NCBI RefSeq assembly: GCF_001639265.1
Contig: NZ_LWMT01000203.1
Coordinates: 1-64,000 of the forward strand
Reading direction: 5' to 3'
Length of the DNA stretch: 64,000 nt
DNA from: Methanobrevibacter filiformis
GTDB lineage: Archaea > Methanobacteriota > Methanobacteria > Methanobacteriales > Methanobacteriaceae
Part shown: piece after piece, positions 20,074 through 29,690 of the stretch
Layout: the number at the start of each line of letters is the position of its first letter
How positions within the stretch are numbered: position 1 is the first letter of the stretch
Notes under the pieces: model-generated
Database searches by the model: none
What the model was told of the DNA's origin: nothing
Seen by the model: only the letters and a program-made list of their open reading frames with translations
Translations under genes and position numbers: made by a program

Positions 20074-20188
20074 ACTATTATAATAATAATCATGCATAAA
20101 TCAATATAATTAAAATAATAATTAATAAAATTAAATTAAATTAAAATTAAATTAAAATTAGAGGATATGAAACCAAGGAGATCATAAT

Positions 20189-20458
20189 ATGGAAGATTTA
20201 ATTGAATTATTAAAAACTAAAGCTGTTGAAAACAAACAAGGGATAAAAAAGGAAGGATTAACTGTTACTATTGGTGATGATGAACAGAAGTTCAGAATCT
20301 CTGGAATTGGAGAAAAAGCTGTGAAGATTGAAAAATATGTTAAATATGATGAAATAATTGAAGTTACCGAAGGTGGAAACGATAACGGATTAGAAGCAGC
20401 TATTAAAGAAGTAATTGAAGAATACGAACCCGAAATTCCAGAAGAAAGTGAAGAATGA
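20189..20458 (+). CDS. Unknown small acidic protein lying between the two GMP synthase genes
   Basis: An 89-residue soluble, Glu-rich protein with an excellent Shine-Dalgarno (AAGGAGATCATA then ATG). It has no Cys, signal peptide or membrane segment, and the C terminus is a run of acidic residues and prolines (EYEPEIPEESEE). I do not recognise the family. Its position between guaAA and guaAB is suggestive of nothing more than neighbourhood. The paired GTCATGAC sites upstream make it the most likely regulated gene of this stretch. Confidence 0.6.
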   Translation: MEDLIELLKTKAVENKQGIKKEGLTVTIGDDEQKFRISGIGEKAVKIEKYVKYDEIIEVTEGGNDNGLEAAIKEVIEEYEPEIPEESEE

Positions 20459-20491
20459 ATAGTTCTAGATTTATTTAAATAAATTAATATC

Positions 20492-20498
20492 TTTTTTT
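20492..20498 (+). terminator. T-tract, possible terminator
   Basis: Seven consecutive T residues lie 34 bases after the stop of the 20189 gene. Archaeal transcription often ends at U-rich tracts without a hairpin. At this base composition such runs are common, so this is a weak call. Confidence 0.3.
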
Positions 20499-20535
20499 AA
20501 TAAGATATTCAATTATAGAATTAACTATTAATCAA

Positions 20536-20667
20536 TTAAATAATTGAATATATAAAGTAACCCAATAATAAAATTATAACAACTAATGCAAGCCATTTAA
20601 AAAGTTTATATGAGATATAAGCAATTACAATAGCTACTAAAATTATTAATATTTGTTCTATTATCAT
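20536..20667 (-). CDS. Tiny two-segment membrane peptide (43 residues)
   Basis: A minus-strand frame encodes MIIEQILIIL, a hydrophobic run, a short KLFKW hinge and a second hydrophobic run ending FIYSII. Codon use (GCT ATT, GTA, TTA) is like that of real genes here, and the layout resembles the 51-residue protein at 18906. No Shine-Dalgarno is visible, so it may be leaderless or not expressed. The function is unknown. Confidence 0.35.
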   Translation of the reverse strand: MIIEQILIILVAIVIAYISYKLFKWLALVVIILLLGYFIYSII

Positions 20668-21108
20668 ATAATATATTATTGTTTTTGATAAATATATAAT
20701 TTAATAAATATTCTTTTAAACAATTCTTATTTTTAAAGTTTAATTATGTCTTACAAATGATTTGTATATAAAACAAACTTTAAAAACAAAAAATCAAAGA
20801 TTTCTCTAAATTTCAATCATGAAATAAAAATTAAGAAATGAAAAATTTTAAAAAATCTTTTTTCTAACTTTTAAAATCTGTAATTTAAAAGAAAGACCTT
20901 CTAACTTAATAAATTAAGTTTTGTCATATGCGGTTCATAAAATAAGCATTATAAACATGAAAAATGTTTTTATTGCTTAAATTGATACAAGACTAAGTTA
21001 AATTCTTATATTAAAGAGTCTATTTTCTGCTTAAATTTCGATAAATATAATAGCAAAGTTAAACAATCATTATATAATTAATTACATCAACAAATCTAAG
21101 GTGAATCA
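20668..21108. other. Intergenic region with degenerate hairpin-repeat copy
   Basis: No gene is seen in about 440 bases. At 20768-20818 the sequence shares CAAACTTT followed by AATCAAAGATTTCTCT with the repeat copy at 49311, and the rest is loosely palindromic A/T sequence. It ends with AAGGTGAATCA before guaAB. Confidence 0.45.
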
Positions 21109-22035
21109 ATGTTAAATCCTAAGGATTTTATAAAAGAAACTATAAAAAAAATAAAAGATGAGATTAAAGATGAAAAAGCTATTATTGCTCTTTCTGGAGG
21201 AGTAGATAGTTCAGTTTGTTCAGTTCTTGTTAAAGAAGCTATTGAAGATAATTTAATAGCTATTTTTGTTGATCATGGATTACTTAGAGAAGGAGAGGTA
21301 GAAGAAGTTTGTGGCATCTTTGAAGAAAGATTAAACTTTAAATATGTTGATGCAAGCGAAGAATTCTTAGCATCCCTTGAAGGTGTTGAAGATCCTGAGG
21401 AAAAAAGGAAAATCATCGGAAAAATATTTATTGATGTTTTTGAAAGAGAAGCTGAAAAGATTCAAGCAAAATTTTTGATTCAAGGAACAATAGCTCCTGA
21501 TTGGATTGAAAGTGAAGGAAAAATAAAATCACACCACAATTTAGCATTACCTGGAGGAATGGTTTTAAATCTTGTAGAACCTATTAGAGATTTATATAAA
21601 GATGAAGTAAGAGAAATAGGTGCTAAACTTGGTCTTCCAAATAAATTAATTAGCAGACAACCATTCCCAGGACCTGGGCTTGCTGTTAGAATAATAGGAC
21701 CACTTACAAAAGAAAAAATAGCTATTTGTAAAAGAGCAAATAAAATTGTTAGTGATGAAGTTGAAAATTCAGGATTTAACAAAGAATTATGGCAATATTT
21801 TGCAATTTTAACAGACAGTAAAGTTACAGGTGTTAAAGGAGACCAAAGAGACTTTGGTTATTTAGTAGTTGTAAGAATGGTCTCATCAATAGATGCAATG
21901 ACTGCAACAGTTCCAGAAATACCATGGGAATTAATTAGAACAATTTCAAGAAGAATTACATCAGAAGTTAGTGAAGTCACACATGTATCATTATCTATAA
22001 GTGACAAACCCCCAAGTACGATAGAATTTGCTTAA
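21109..22035 (+). CDS. guaAB: GMP synthase ATP-pyrophosphatase (PP-loop) subunit B
   Basis: A 308-residue N-type ATP pyrophosphatase. The PP-loop is [17 protein letters not shown] (about residues 25-41). Other GMP synthase landmarks are [23 protein letters not shown] and the C-terminal dimer region ending KPPSTIEFA. It activates XMP with ATP and aminates it with ammonia from the guaAA product. AAGGTGAATCA precedes the ATG. A CAAACTTTT hairpin repeat follows the stop within 10 bases. Confidence 0.95.
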   Translation: MLNPKDFIKETIKKIKDEIKDEKAIIALSGGVDSSVCSVLVKEAIEDNLIAIFVDHGLLREGEVEEVCGIFEERLNFKYVDASEEFLASLEGVEDPEEKRKIIGKIFIDVFEREAEKIQAKFLIQGTIAPDWIESEGKIKSHHNLALPGGMVLNLVEPIRDLYKDEVREIGAKLGLPNKLISRQPFPGPGLAVRIIGPLTKEKIAICKRANKIVSDEVENSGFNKELWQYFAILTDSKVTGVKGDQRDFGYLVVVRMVSSIDAMTATVPEIPWELIRTISRRITSEVSEVTHVSLSISDKPPSTIEFA

Positions 22036-22041
22036 AAAACC

Positions 22042-22076
22042 CAAACTTTTAAAAAAAAGTTTGATCGAAGCTATTT
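22042..22076. repeat. CAAACTTTT hairpin repeat copy after guaAB
   Basis: CAAACTTTT and AAAAGTTTG form a 9-bp inverted repeat with an A-rich loop, followed by GATCGAAGCTATTTT. Nearly the same unit occurs at 39199-39235. It may act as a transcript end for guaAB or as a non-autonomous repeat. Confidence 0.6.
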
Positions 22077-22220
22077 TAAAAAATAAGCAACTCAAAGATA
22101 AACAAATGTTTTTACTAACCTGAAATTATAAATAAAACAATAAATTAAAAACATTAAGACACTCAAAACAACACGACCAATAAAGTAATAATAAAAATAG
22201 TAACTAAGGTTTGTATCAAA

Positions 22221-22949
22221 ATGATAAATAATAATAAATATTGTAGTCATTGTGGAAAAGTAATACCTTACGATGCTAAAAGGTGTATGTACTGTGACAG
22301 TTATGTTGGAAATGTTAATAATCCATGTAATCAAGCACAAATAATTAATGATCATGAATTAAATAAGCATTACAAACAAAATAATTATAATTCACCCAAT
22401 AATCCTCAACAACAGATGAAACATACATCTATGACACATTCTAATTATCATCGTGTTGAATATTCAAAAGTACTTCCTTTAAGCAAATATTTTTTATTAA
22501 TGGTATTAACATGTGGACTCTATAACATTTATTGGTTTTATAAAAACTTAAAATATATAAAAAATTATCATGATGAAGATATATCTGTAGGTCTTCGTAC
22601 ATTCTGTTTTTGTTTTGTACCCATAGCGGGTTTACTTGTGTTTTATGAGTTTTTAGATGATATGAATCACTATGCTAAGTCAAAAGGATTAGAAACTTAC
22701 TCATCTGGACTTCAACTTCTTGGAATCATATTAAGTAATTTTTTCGTGTTAATACCATTATATCCTTGGTTTTTCATGAATATTCAGGAAACAATAAACG
22801 AATATTGGAGATTAGAAGAACCAAATTTACCTATTAAAAGAAGTTTTAGTAGTGGTGAATTTATTGTTCTAATAGTTGGAGGAATTATAACATTAATATT
22901 TTATTATATGTTCTTTATAGCAGCGATGGGTGCATTACAAAATATGTGA
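22221..22949 (+). CDS. Zinc-ribbon membrane protein with DUF4234 domain
   Basis: A 242-residue protein. The N terminus has a short zinc ribbon (CSHCGK then CMYC, about residues 9-28), then an Asn/Gln-rich linker. The membrane domain has about four to five segments, beginning LPLSKYFLLMVLTCGLYNIYWFYKN, the hallmark of DUF4234 proteins. The function of that family is unknown; some bacterial members are linked to envelope stress. AAGGTTT precedes the ATG. It is followed after 29 bases by another unknown gene on the same strand. Confidence 0.75.
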   Translation: MINNNKYCSHCGKVIPYDAKRCMYCDSYVGNVNNPCNQAQIINDHELNKHYKQNNYNSPNNPQQQMKHTSMTHSNYHRVEYSKVLPLSKYFLLMVLTCGLYNIYWFYKNLKYIKNYHDEDISVGLRTFCFCFVPIAGLLVFYEFLDDMNHYAKSKGLETYSSGLQLLGIILSNFFVLIPLYPWFFMNIQETINEYWRLEEPNLPIKRSFSSGEFIVLIVGGIITLIFYYMFFIAAMGALQNM

Positions 22950-22978
22950 AAAACTGAGTCATTATATTAAGTGAAAAA

Positions 22979-23323
22979 ATGAATTCAAAAAAGAATAATA
23001 ATAATAATAATTTAAAAAGCACTAAAACAAGATTGAGTAGAGGTCATGAAGTAATAATACAATGGCCAATAGGAAAAGAAGATGTTTACGCAGATACAAG
23101 AGAAATAGCTGACGAAAGTAGACCATGTACAAAATGTGGGCAAATGCCCACTTCAGAAGGACATGACTCATGTATAGGGTATGTTGAAGGAGCAGATTAT
23201 GTTTGTTGTGGTCATGGAAAAGAACATGGAATTATTATGCTTAAAAATGGAAGAAACATAATTTTGGTTAATGATGATTGTGAAAAACGAATTAAAAAAA
23301 TAGATATTTATTATGAGGATTAA
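22979..23323 (+). CDS. Small cysteine-rich (probably zinc-binding) protein
   Basis: A 114-residue protein with a poly-Asn N terminus (six Asn in a row from an AAT microsatellite). The conserved-looking core begins PCTKCGQMPTSEGHDSCIGY and continues with YVCCGHGKEHGII, five Cys and several His that could form a zinc site. I recall similar short proteins in phages and many prokaryotes, annotated only as hypothetical. GTGAAAA precedes the ATG. It may be cotranscribed with the DUF4234 gene. The function is unknown. Confidence 0.65.
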   Translation: MNSKKNNNNNNLKSTKTRLSRGHEVIIQWPIGKEDVYADTREIADESRPCTKCGQMPTSEGHDSCIGYVEGADYVCCGHGKEHGIIMLKNGRNIILVNDDCEKRIKKIDIYYED

Positions 23324-23450
23324 ATACTCAATTATTAAATCAAAATAAAACAATGTCTTTAATAAATAAACTAATTTTATGATAATATTTTATTATTACA
23401 ATATAAAACATGCACATTAAACATATTAAACCAAAAAATTAATAATTTGT

Positions 23451-23564
23451 ACACTGATTTCGCAAAATAGAAAATTTTGCAAAATCTCCCATAAGTACCT
23501 AAATCAGTTTTTATGGCTTCAAAAAGGATTTTGAAAAAATTTTTTATTTTTTCGAAATCAGTGT
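23451..23564 (+). mobile_element. MITE-like element, copy B (114 bp)
   Basis: Bounded by ACACTGATTTCG and CGAAATCAGTGT, and essentially identical to the copies at 10907 and 23573. It is separated from copy C by 8 bases (TAAATTAT), and the same 8 bases follow copy C. The pair is therefore a tandem duplication of a 122-bp unit or a nested insertion with an 8-bp target duplication. Confidence 0.9.
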
Positions 23565-23572
23565 TAAATTAT

Positions 23573-23686
23573 ACACTGATTTCGCAAAATAGAAAATTTT
23601 GCAAAATCTCCCATAAGTACCTAAATCAGTTTTTATGGCTTCAAAAAGGATTTTGAAAAAATTTTTTATTTTTTCGAAATCAGTGT
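23573..23686 (+). mobile_element. MITE-like element, copy C (114 bp), directly repeated next to copy B
   Basis: Same 114 bases as copy B in the same orientation. TAAATTAT flanks it on both sides (23565-23572 and 23687-23694). Its right end lies only 35 bases before the ATG of the downstream exported protein, whose reading frame runs back into the element, so the copy may supply promoter or leader sequence. Confidence 0.9.
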
Positions 23687-23721
23687 TAAATTATAATTTA
23701 AAAATATACTTTAATGATATA

Positions 23722-24624
23722 ATGATAAAACTTAGCAAACAACAAAAAATTATAATAATTGTGATAATAGTTATTATAATCCTATTAACTATCACTATTT
23801 CAAATTTAATCAATAAAAACAATATTGAAAATGGTATTTGGGTAAACGGAAACCATATGAAAGAAGTTGACCTAAACAAATTATCAAAGTATGGTATTAA
23901 AAATATTTTTCTACATTCAAGTGCAATTGATAAATATTATAGTGAAAAAGAAGTAACAGAATGGGTAAAAAAAGCAAAGGAAAAGAACATTACTGTACAT
24001 ATATGGGTCCAATGCTTTTATTCCGATGGAAAATGGATTAATCCCATCGACACAAATAAAAAAGATTTCAATTATGATTATTTCAACAAAAAAATCAGAG
24101 AAATAGATAGATATATTAATATTCCAGAAATTGGAGGAATACAATTAGATTATATCCGCTATCCAGGAAATGCTTACAAATATGACTACCATAATGGTGT
24201 AAATGGAATAACTGCAGTAAATAAATTTGTTTCTATGGTTAGTGGAAGTATTAACAATAAAAATATAACCTTGTCTGTAGCAGTTATGCCTGAACTTGAA
24301 AGTACTAAGTATTATGGACAAGATATAGGTGCATTATCTCAATATGTAGATGTTATTGTTCCAATGGCATATACAGGTAACTATAATCAAAATGAAACCT
24401 GGATTAAAGATATATCTTCATATTTCAAAGGAAAATCAGGATTTGCTAATGTATGTGTTGGACTTCAAGTTTACGTTGATGACACTGACACAAGTTCGTT
24501 AAGTGCAGAAAAGTTAAAAAGAAACTCACAAGCTGCATTAGATGGTGGTGCTAATGGAGTCGCATTATTTAACTGGGAATTTTTAGATAATTGGTTTGAT
24601 ATGAATACACTTAAAAATAATTAA
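23722..24624 (+). CDS. Membrane-anchored glycoside-hydrolase-like protein (DUF4015/GH-like TIM barrel)
   Basis: From ATG 23722 the protein has 300 residues. One N-terminal membrane anchor (about residues 8-30, IIIIVIIVIIILLTITI) is followed by a domain like the putative glycosidase family DUF4015: GIWVNGNHMKEVD, HIWVQCFYSDGKW, IGGIQLDYIRYPG, VIVPMAYTG and GGANGVALFNWE. The Asp in LDYIRYP is the candidate catalytic residue. It probably acts on extracellular glycans or pseudomurein-related material; the substrate is unknown. The open frame extends 29 codons upstream into the adjacent mobile element, but those codons are not protein-like. Confidence 0.75.
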   Translation: MIKLSKQQKIIIIVIIVIIILLTITISNLINKNNIENGIWVNGNHMKEVDLNKLSKYGIKNIFLHSSAIDKYYSEKEVTEWVKKAKEKNITVHIWVQCFYSDGKWINPIDTNKKDFNYDYFNKKIREIDRYINIPEIGGIQLDYIRYPGNAYKYDYHNGVNGITAVNKFVSMVSGSINNKNITLSVAVMPELESTKYYGQDIGALSQYVDVIVPMAYTGNYNQNETWIKDISSYFKGKSGFANVCVGLQVYVDDTDTSSLSAEKLKRNSQAALDGGANGVALFNWEFLDNWFDMNTLKNN

Positions 24625-24686
24625 GAAAAACTGTAAACTAATATCAACTGATTAAAAATTAGATATATTATATGCAGGAATTAATT

Positions 24687-25871
24687 ATGATAGAATCTAA
24701 AAATGCTTATTTAAAAAAGCTTACAGATAAAATACAGATGAAATCTGTTAAAGTAGGTAAAGATTTAGATGGAAGTACTCCACCATCAGTTTTTATTGGA
24801 AGATGGAGCTATCCTAAGGTTTATGCTGGACCGATGATGGTTCCAGAACATGGAGACACTTATATAATGGATTCTCCAGAATCATGGATTGGTGAAAACA
24901 AAACACAGGAAGACATAATTAAATATCGTCTAAATCTTGTTCGAGGAAAACAATTAATTGGAATTAAAGATTTAGAAAATCCATTTATTGAAAAACTTCA
25001 AGATATTTCGCTTGCATCAAAATCAATTGACAGCGAAGCATCATTTGGAAAAAATCCAAGAGGGAGAAGTTTAACTGAAGATAGTACCCCACATGGTCCA
25101 AGTGCAGTAATAAAAAAATTTGATATAGATGCTGTTAGATGGGACAAACAACTAGAAAAAAGCTTTTATGATACTGACCTTAAAGCAACTGGTGCAGTAA
25201 TGAATTTACATGATAAAGATGTTGCATTCTCAGCAATACAAAAAGCATTTTCAGTTGGAGCCTTTGGACTTAAAGAGAACAGGAAGTTAGTACCTACACG
25301 ATGGTCAATTACAGCTTGCGACAGTTCAATAGCCAACACATTATTAAAAGAAGTTAGACATTACCCTATTTTAGATAGCTATCGAGTATATGAATTTGAA
25401 AGTCTTAAAAATTACTATGGAGTCATTTTACTTCCAATTGAATGGCAATATGAATGGATGGAGGCGTTCATACAAATTCTAGGTAAAGAAGAAATGATTT
25501 TCTCAGACTATGAAACAAATACTGATAAAAAAGAATATTCAAAAGTAGGAGGCTGTTTCTATACCTGCAAAATGGCAGTATTAGACCATTTAAACAAAGA
25601 AAAAAGGCAAGCTGGAGCAATAGTGCTTAGAGAAGCTTATGAAGGTTATGTTCCTCTTGGAGTATTCAATGTTCGTGAAAATGTTAAATATGCATTAGAA
25701 GGAAAATACAAAGAATTTGAAGATTTAAAAGAATCTTTAAAATATTTAGGAACAAAATTAAAAATACCAATAAACAAATATGTAAAACAAGGTGATCTTT
25801 TAAAAGAATTGCTTCAATCAAGACAAACCACCTTAGATAATTTCTTTAAAAAACCTGAAAAATACCAATAA
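24687..25871 (+). CDS. nreA: Archaeal DNA repair protein NreA
   Basis: A 394-residue protein with the archaeal Nre pattern ([37 protein letters not shown]). It ends with a PCNA-interaction motif QTTLDNFF seven residues before the C terminus. In Haloferax NreA takes part in repair of DNA damage through PCNA binding. ATG 24687 is chosen because CAGGAA lies 6 nt upstream; an ATG 15 bases earlier has no ribosome-binding site. It is downstream of the glycosidase-like gene on the same strand with a 62-base gap. Confidence 0.85.
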   Translation: MIESKNAYLKKLTDKIQMKSVKVGKDLDGSTPPSVFIGRWSYPKVYAGPMMVPEHGDTYIMDSPESWIGENKTQEDIIKYRLNLVRGKQLIGIKDLENPFIEKLQDISLASKSIDSEASFGKNPRGRSLTEDSTPHGPSAVIKKFDIDAVRWDKQLEKSFYDTDLKATGAVMNLHDKDVAFSAIQKAFSVGAFGLKENRKLVPTRWSITACDSSIANTLLKEVRHYPILDSYRVYEFESLKNYYGVILLPIEWQYEWMEAFIQILGKEEMIFSDYETNTDKKEYSKVGGCFYTCKMAVLDHLNKEKRQAGAIVLREAYEGYVPLGVFNVRENVKYALEGKYKEFEDLKESLKYLGTKLKIPINKYVKQGDLLKELLQSRQTTLDNFFKKPEKYQ

Positions 25872-25934
25872 ATAGAATATAAGGGAATATAATTAGATTA
25901 ATTTATATAATTACATTAATTACTTGAGGACAAT

Positions 25935-26939
25935 ATGAATTTACTATACAAAAAACCATCACCTCAGACTATTGAGGCTATGAAAAAAGTCATAGACAAT
26001 ATAAATAGTAATGGAGATAAAAATAAAAGTAATAACAATGATATTAACTACATTACTGAAGCAGAAAACAAAATAAAGTCTGAAACTGGACATGCCCACA
26101 GCACTATTGTAAATAGTGGAAATTCTGCAATTATGATAGCTATGAATGGAATTGAAGGTCCCATTTTAATACCAGATCAAGGAGCTTGGCATGGTTTTAA
26201 ACAAATAGCTAAATTTTTAAATAAAGAAATAATTATATTTAAAACAGATAAAGGATTAATCAACCAAGAAATATTAGAAGAAATAGCTATTAAAAATAAT
26301 ACACTTGAAAATTCTGGGATGTTTATAACAAGCTTTGCAGGTTATACTGCTGAGCAACCAATGAATAAAATAGCTAAATGGTGTAAAAATCAAGGAATTA
26401 TAGTTGTTGAAGATGCTTCAGGTTCAATAACTGATAGTGAAAAAAAATTAGCTAATGGAAAATATAGTGATATTATTGTTGGTTCCACAGGATCACCTAA
26501 AATAATTAATGTTGGTAGTGGAGGATTTATCACAACTAACAATGAAAAAATACTTGAAAAATCAAAAATACTTCTTAAAATATCTAAAAATAGTGAAATA
26601 ATAGCTAAAGGAATAAGTACTGAAATAGATTTTGGAAGTAATAATCTAAAAAAAACTATTGAATCTACAAAATATATTAAAGATAATTTAGATAATATTA
26701 TTCATCCTGATAAAAGAGGAATAAATGTAACAATAGCTAATTCCAATCCATTTAAAATATCTAAAAATTTAAAATCACAGCTTAATGTCAATGGAAAATC
26801 AATGATAACTCTTTGTCCAAATTACAATAGAATTAAAGAAAAAGCAATAGCCATTGAAATTAAAAATCTTAGTATTGAATCATTAACAGACAACAATTTA
26901 AATCAAATAATAGAAATTATAAAAAAAGAAATTCAGTAA
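25935..26939 (+). CDS. DegT/DnrJ/EryC1-like PLP-dependent aminotransferase
   Basis: A 334-residue fold-type I PLP enzyme. It shows NSGNSAIMIAMNG (cofactor phosphate region), VVEDASGSI (Asp contacting the pyridine ring) and GSTGSPKIINVGSGGF, with the likely Schiff-base lysine near residue 188. The family usually aminates sugar nucleotides, but this version is short, lacks a full C-terminal domain, and may be a methanogen-specific form. An Asn-rich insertion (about residues 25-39) sits near the N terminus. TGAGGACA precedes the ATG. The substrate is unknown. Confidence 0.7.
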   Translation: MNLLYKKPSPQTIEAMKKVIDNINSNGDKNKSNNNDINYITEAENKIKSETGHAHSTIVNSGNSAIMIAMNGIEGPILIPDQGAWHGFKQIAKFLNKEIIIFKTDKGLINQEILEEIAIKNNTLENSGMFITSFAGYTAEQPMNKIAKWCKNQGIIVVEDASGSITDSEKKLANGKYSDIIVGSTGSPKIINVGSGGFITTNNEKILEKSKILLKISKNSEIIAKGISTEIDFGSNNLKKTIESTKYIKDNLDNIIHPDKRGINVTIANSNPFKISKNLKSQLNVNGKSMITLCPNYNRIKEKAIAIEIKNLSIESLTDNNLNQIIEIIKKEIQ

Positions 26940-27001
26940 AATCAGAAGTTAAACACCAATAAAATCCAAACAGCTAATAAAATTAGTATAGAGGTGTTAA
27001 A

Positions 27002-27445
27002 ATAATTTGTATAGCGTTAAATAAAGAAAAATGCCAAAAGCACATGGAAGAGTTAGGTAATTTAGAAGATTATATACCTTACAGATTATATTTCACCTTA
27101 AGACGAATCTTAAAAAACAAAGAATTCACTAAAAAAATAAACAAAAATAATCCAAACTCACGAACAAAAGGTAAACAAGATATGCTTGATTTTAAAGTAG
27201 CACTAAAAGAATCAAAAAATTCTAAAGAGTTAGATAAAGCAGTTTATGTGTCTAAAATCATTTCACCCTATAATTTCTTTAAAAAACATGCTGAATTTGA
27301 AGATATAATTAGCTATCTAATATACACAAAAGACTGGGAAAAAGAATATATCAATGAAAAATGTCCATTATGGAGTAAAAAACTTGTTAAAACTAATGAA
27401 AATGATATTAATCCTAATAAATTAAAAAATTTGGAATTTATGTGA
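27002..27445 (+). CDS. Unknown conserved-looking small basic protein, probable AUA start
   Basis: From ATA 27002 the protein has 147 residues and is rich in Lys and aromatics, with NSRTKGKQDMLDFKVALKES in the middle. A good Shine-Dalgarno AGAGGTG (26990-26996) lies 5 nt before ATA 27002 (8 nt before ATT 27005), in frame with the whole protein and with no stop between. The first ATG is at 27044 and has no ribosome-binding site. The upstream codons add two cysteines and a histidine (CIALNKEKCQKH) that look like real protein. I do not recognise the family. Confidence 0.6.
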   Translation: MICIALNKEKCQKHMEELGNLEDYIPYRLYFTLRRILKNKEFTKKINKNNPNSRTKGKQDMLDFKVALKESKNSKELDKAVYVSKIISPYNFFKKHAEFEDIISYLIYTKDWEKEYINEKCPLWSKKLVKTNENDINPNKLKNLEFM

Positions 27446-27501
27446 AACAAAATAAAAACAGGATAATAATAATAATAATAATAATAATAGCGATATAATA
27501 A

Positions 27502-28047
27502 TTATATTTCACTAATCAATACAGTAGTTCTATCAATTAGAATTGATGAAATATTAGAAATTTCATTAGTTTTAGTAGTTGATACATACATAGAGTTGAG
27601 TTCTTTTGATGAAATATTGTAAATGTCTTTTAATATTGAATCATTAGGAGCTAAAACACTATCATCACGAGTGAAATATCTGGATAATTCATCGATAAAA
27701 TAATCTGGACAGTTTATCAGAACAGCACATAAATCCATTTCACCTTTTTTCAAACCAAAAATTTCTAAAGCTTTTGAAATTTGTCTGACTCCTGCAGTTC
27801 TAAGACATATTTCAATACCTAAGTTATTAGCTATATTTTCTCCTCTTTCGAAAGCATTCATTCCATGAAGGATTCCATGTTCAATATGAATAATTCCTGC
27901 AATTGCTTTGGCATCCATTAACTGAATTATACATCCATCACAACAGTTATATATTATATCATTAACTAATTCAAGAGTTTCATTGATGTTTTCTATTTTT
28001 CCTTTAAATCCGACTATTTCTAGAGAGTCTGATACACTACTTAATAT
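27502..28047 (-). CDS. cgi121: KEOPS complex subunit Cgi121
   Basis: About 181 residues. The central segment (HGMNAFERGENIANNLGIEI, then RTAGVRQISKALEIFG) fits Cgi121, the KEOPS subunit that binds the tRNA 3' end during threonylcarbamoyl-adenosine (t6A37) synthesis. The only canonical in-frame start (GTG 28062) lies before and inside the Shine-Dalgarno GGAGG (28060-28056). The codon 6 nt past the aligned site is ATA 28047, giving an N terminus LSSVSDSLEIVGFKG that suits the family. It lies immediately downstream of cimA on the same strand. Confidence 0.75.
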   Translation of the reverse strand: MLSSVSDSLEIVGFKGKIENINETLELVNDIIYNCCDGCIIQLMDAKAIAGIIHIEHGILHGMNAFERGENIANNLGIEICLRTAGVRQISKALEIFGLKKGEMDLCAVLINCPDYFIDELSRYFTRDDSVLAPNDSILKDIYNISSKELNSMYVSTTKTNEISNISSILIDRTTVLISEI

Positions 28048-28073
28048 TTTTACAGCCTCCACAATTGAATAAT

Positions 28074-29558
28074 TTAATCATTAGAATCAACTTCAAGTAA
28101 TCTATTTACACCACTTAAATAAGCATCTACACTTGCATTAATAATATCTGGTTGTGTGCTTCTTGCAGAGATTATTTTATCACCTAAACGTAATTTTAAA
28201 ATAACATCAATAAGAGCATTAGTTCCTCCAGTTATTGCATCAACATGGTACTCTTCAAGTTCTATATCTGCAACATCAGCTATTCCTTTTTTAACTGCAC
28301 CGATTGCTGCATCAACTGGACCTACTCCAACACTAGCTTCTAAAATATCTTTATCCTCAATTTTAAGTTTTATTGAAGCTGTTGGTATGACCTTATTTCC
28401 AGATACTATTGAAAGTTCTTCTAATTTAATTTTATCATTTTTCTCAATTTCAAGAACCTCATCAGCAATAGCTTGGAGATCAACATCAGTTACACATTTA
28501 CCTAAATCACCAAGATATTTAACTTTATTAAATATTTCATTAAATTGCACTTGAGTATAATTAAATTTAGAATCATCTAATCTTTGTTTTAATCCTTTTG
28601 ATCCAATATGCTTTCCTAAAACAAATTTTCTCTTATGACCTACAGTTTCAGGAGTTATTGGTTCATAGGTAGAGCTATTTTTTATTATTCCGTCTGCATG
28701 AATTCCAGATTCATGGGCAAAAGCATTTTCTCCAACAATAGCTTTGTTAGGTTGGAGATAAACTCCAGTTAAACGAGCAACCATTCTAGATACAGAATAA
28801 AGCTGATTTATTTTAATATCTGTCTGATAGTCATTATATAAATTATCAAGTGAAACTACAACCTCTTCAAGTGAAGCATTTCCAGCCCTTTCACCTATCC
28901 CATTGATTGTTGAGTGAAATTGTGATGCTCCTGCTTTAATAGCTGACAATGTATTTGCTACAGCTAAACCAAAGTCGTTATGACAATGCACACTTAATGG
29001 AACATCAAGAGTACTTAATTTACTGTAGAAATCATAAGATTTATCAGGAGTAAGGATCCCAACAGTATCACAAGCACATAATCTATCCACCCCAATAGAA
29101 ATCCCTTCTTCAAAGACTTTTATTAAAAAGTCCATATCTGTGCGGGTTGCATCTTCAGCAGAAAGTTCAACCTTTAGTCCATGGTCTATAGCATATTGAG
29201 CAGTTTCAATTGCTTGATTTAATACTTCTTCTTTTGTTTTTTTAAGTTTTTGTTCAATATGTAAATTAGAAGTTGGAACAACAAGATGAATGCTATCAAC
29301 ATCACATTCTAAAGCTGCATCAACATCACCTTTTATTGTACGTGTAAAACTACAGATTTCTGCATTTAAATCTTCAGAAGTAATTGTTTTAATAGCTATT
29401 CTCTCACCTTTAGATGTTATTGCTGATCCTGCTTCAATAATATTAACACCAAGTTCATCTAATTTACTAGCTATTCTCAATTTTTCACTACTTGTAAGTG
29501 AAACTCCAGGTGTTTGCTCACCATCTCTTAATGTTGTATCTAATACATTGATTTTCAA
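28074..29558 (-). CDS. cimA: (R)-citramalate synthase
   Basis: A 494-residue member of the isopropylmalate/citramalate synthase family. The HMGL-like barrel begins [32 protein letters not shown] matches CimA rather than LeuA, as I recall from the Methanocaldococcus enzyme. HCHNDFG supplies the metal ligands, and a C-terminal regulatory domain of about 110 residues follows. It condenses acetyl-CoA and pyruvate to citramalate, the first step of the pyruvate route to 2-oxobutyrate and isoleucine. The start is TTG, with AGGAGGGGATT 5 nt upstream. The C-terminal domain implies feedback control, probably by isoleucine. Confidence 0.87.
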   Translation of the reverse strand: MKINVLDTTLRDGEQTPGVSLTSSEKLRIASKLDELGVNIIEAGSAITSKGERIAIKTITSEDLNAEICSFTRTIKGDVDAALECDVDSIHLVVPTSNLHIEQKLKKTKEEVLNQAIETAQYAIDHGLKVELSAEDATRTDMDFLIKVFEEGISIGVDRLCACDTVGILTPDKSYDFYSKLSTLDVPLSVHCHNDFGLAVANTLSAIKAGASQFHSTINGIGERAGNASLEEVVVSLDNLYNDYQTDIKINQLYSVSRMVARLTGVYLQPNKAIVGENAFAHESGIHADGIIKNSSTYEPITPETVGHKRKFVLGKHIGSKGLKQRLDDSKFNYTQVQFNEIFNKVKYLGDLGKCVTDVDLQAIADEVLEIEKNDKIKLEELSIVSGNKVIPTASIKLKIEDKDILEASVGVGPVDAAIGAVKKGIADVADIELEEYHVDAITGGTNALIDVILKLRLGDKIISARSTQPDIINASVDAYLSGVNRLLEVDSND

Positions 29559-29690
29559 TTAATCCCCTCCTAATACAATTATTAATAAAATAACTAATAT
29601 TTATAATACCATACTAATTTTTAATAATATAATTAATCATTTTGTAATACACTATTAACTATTAAATTAATGATAAAAACCATGATAAAT

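Noticed and set aside
23635-23721. N-terminal 29 codons of the glycosidase-like frame
   Set aside because: They come from the mobile element; the membrane anchor and natural start follow at ATG 23722.
28156-28554. Plus-strand reading frames opposite cimA, pan, pheS and other minus-strand genes
   Set aside because: They are low-quality Ser/Ile/Leu-rich mirror frames of well-conserved genes and lack ribosome-binding sites.
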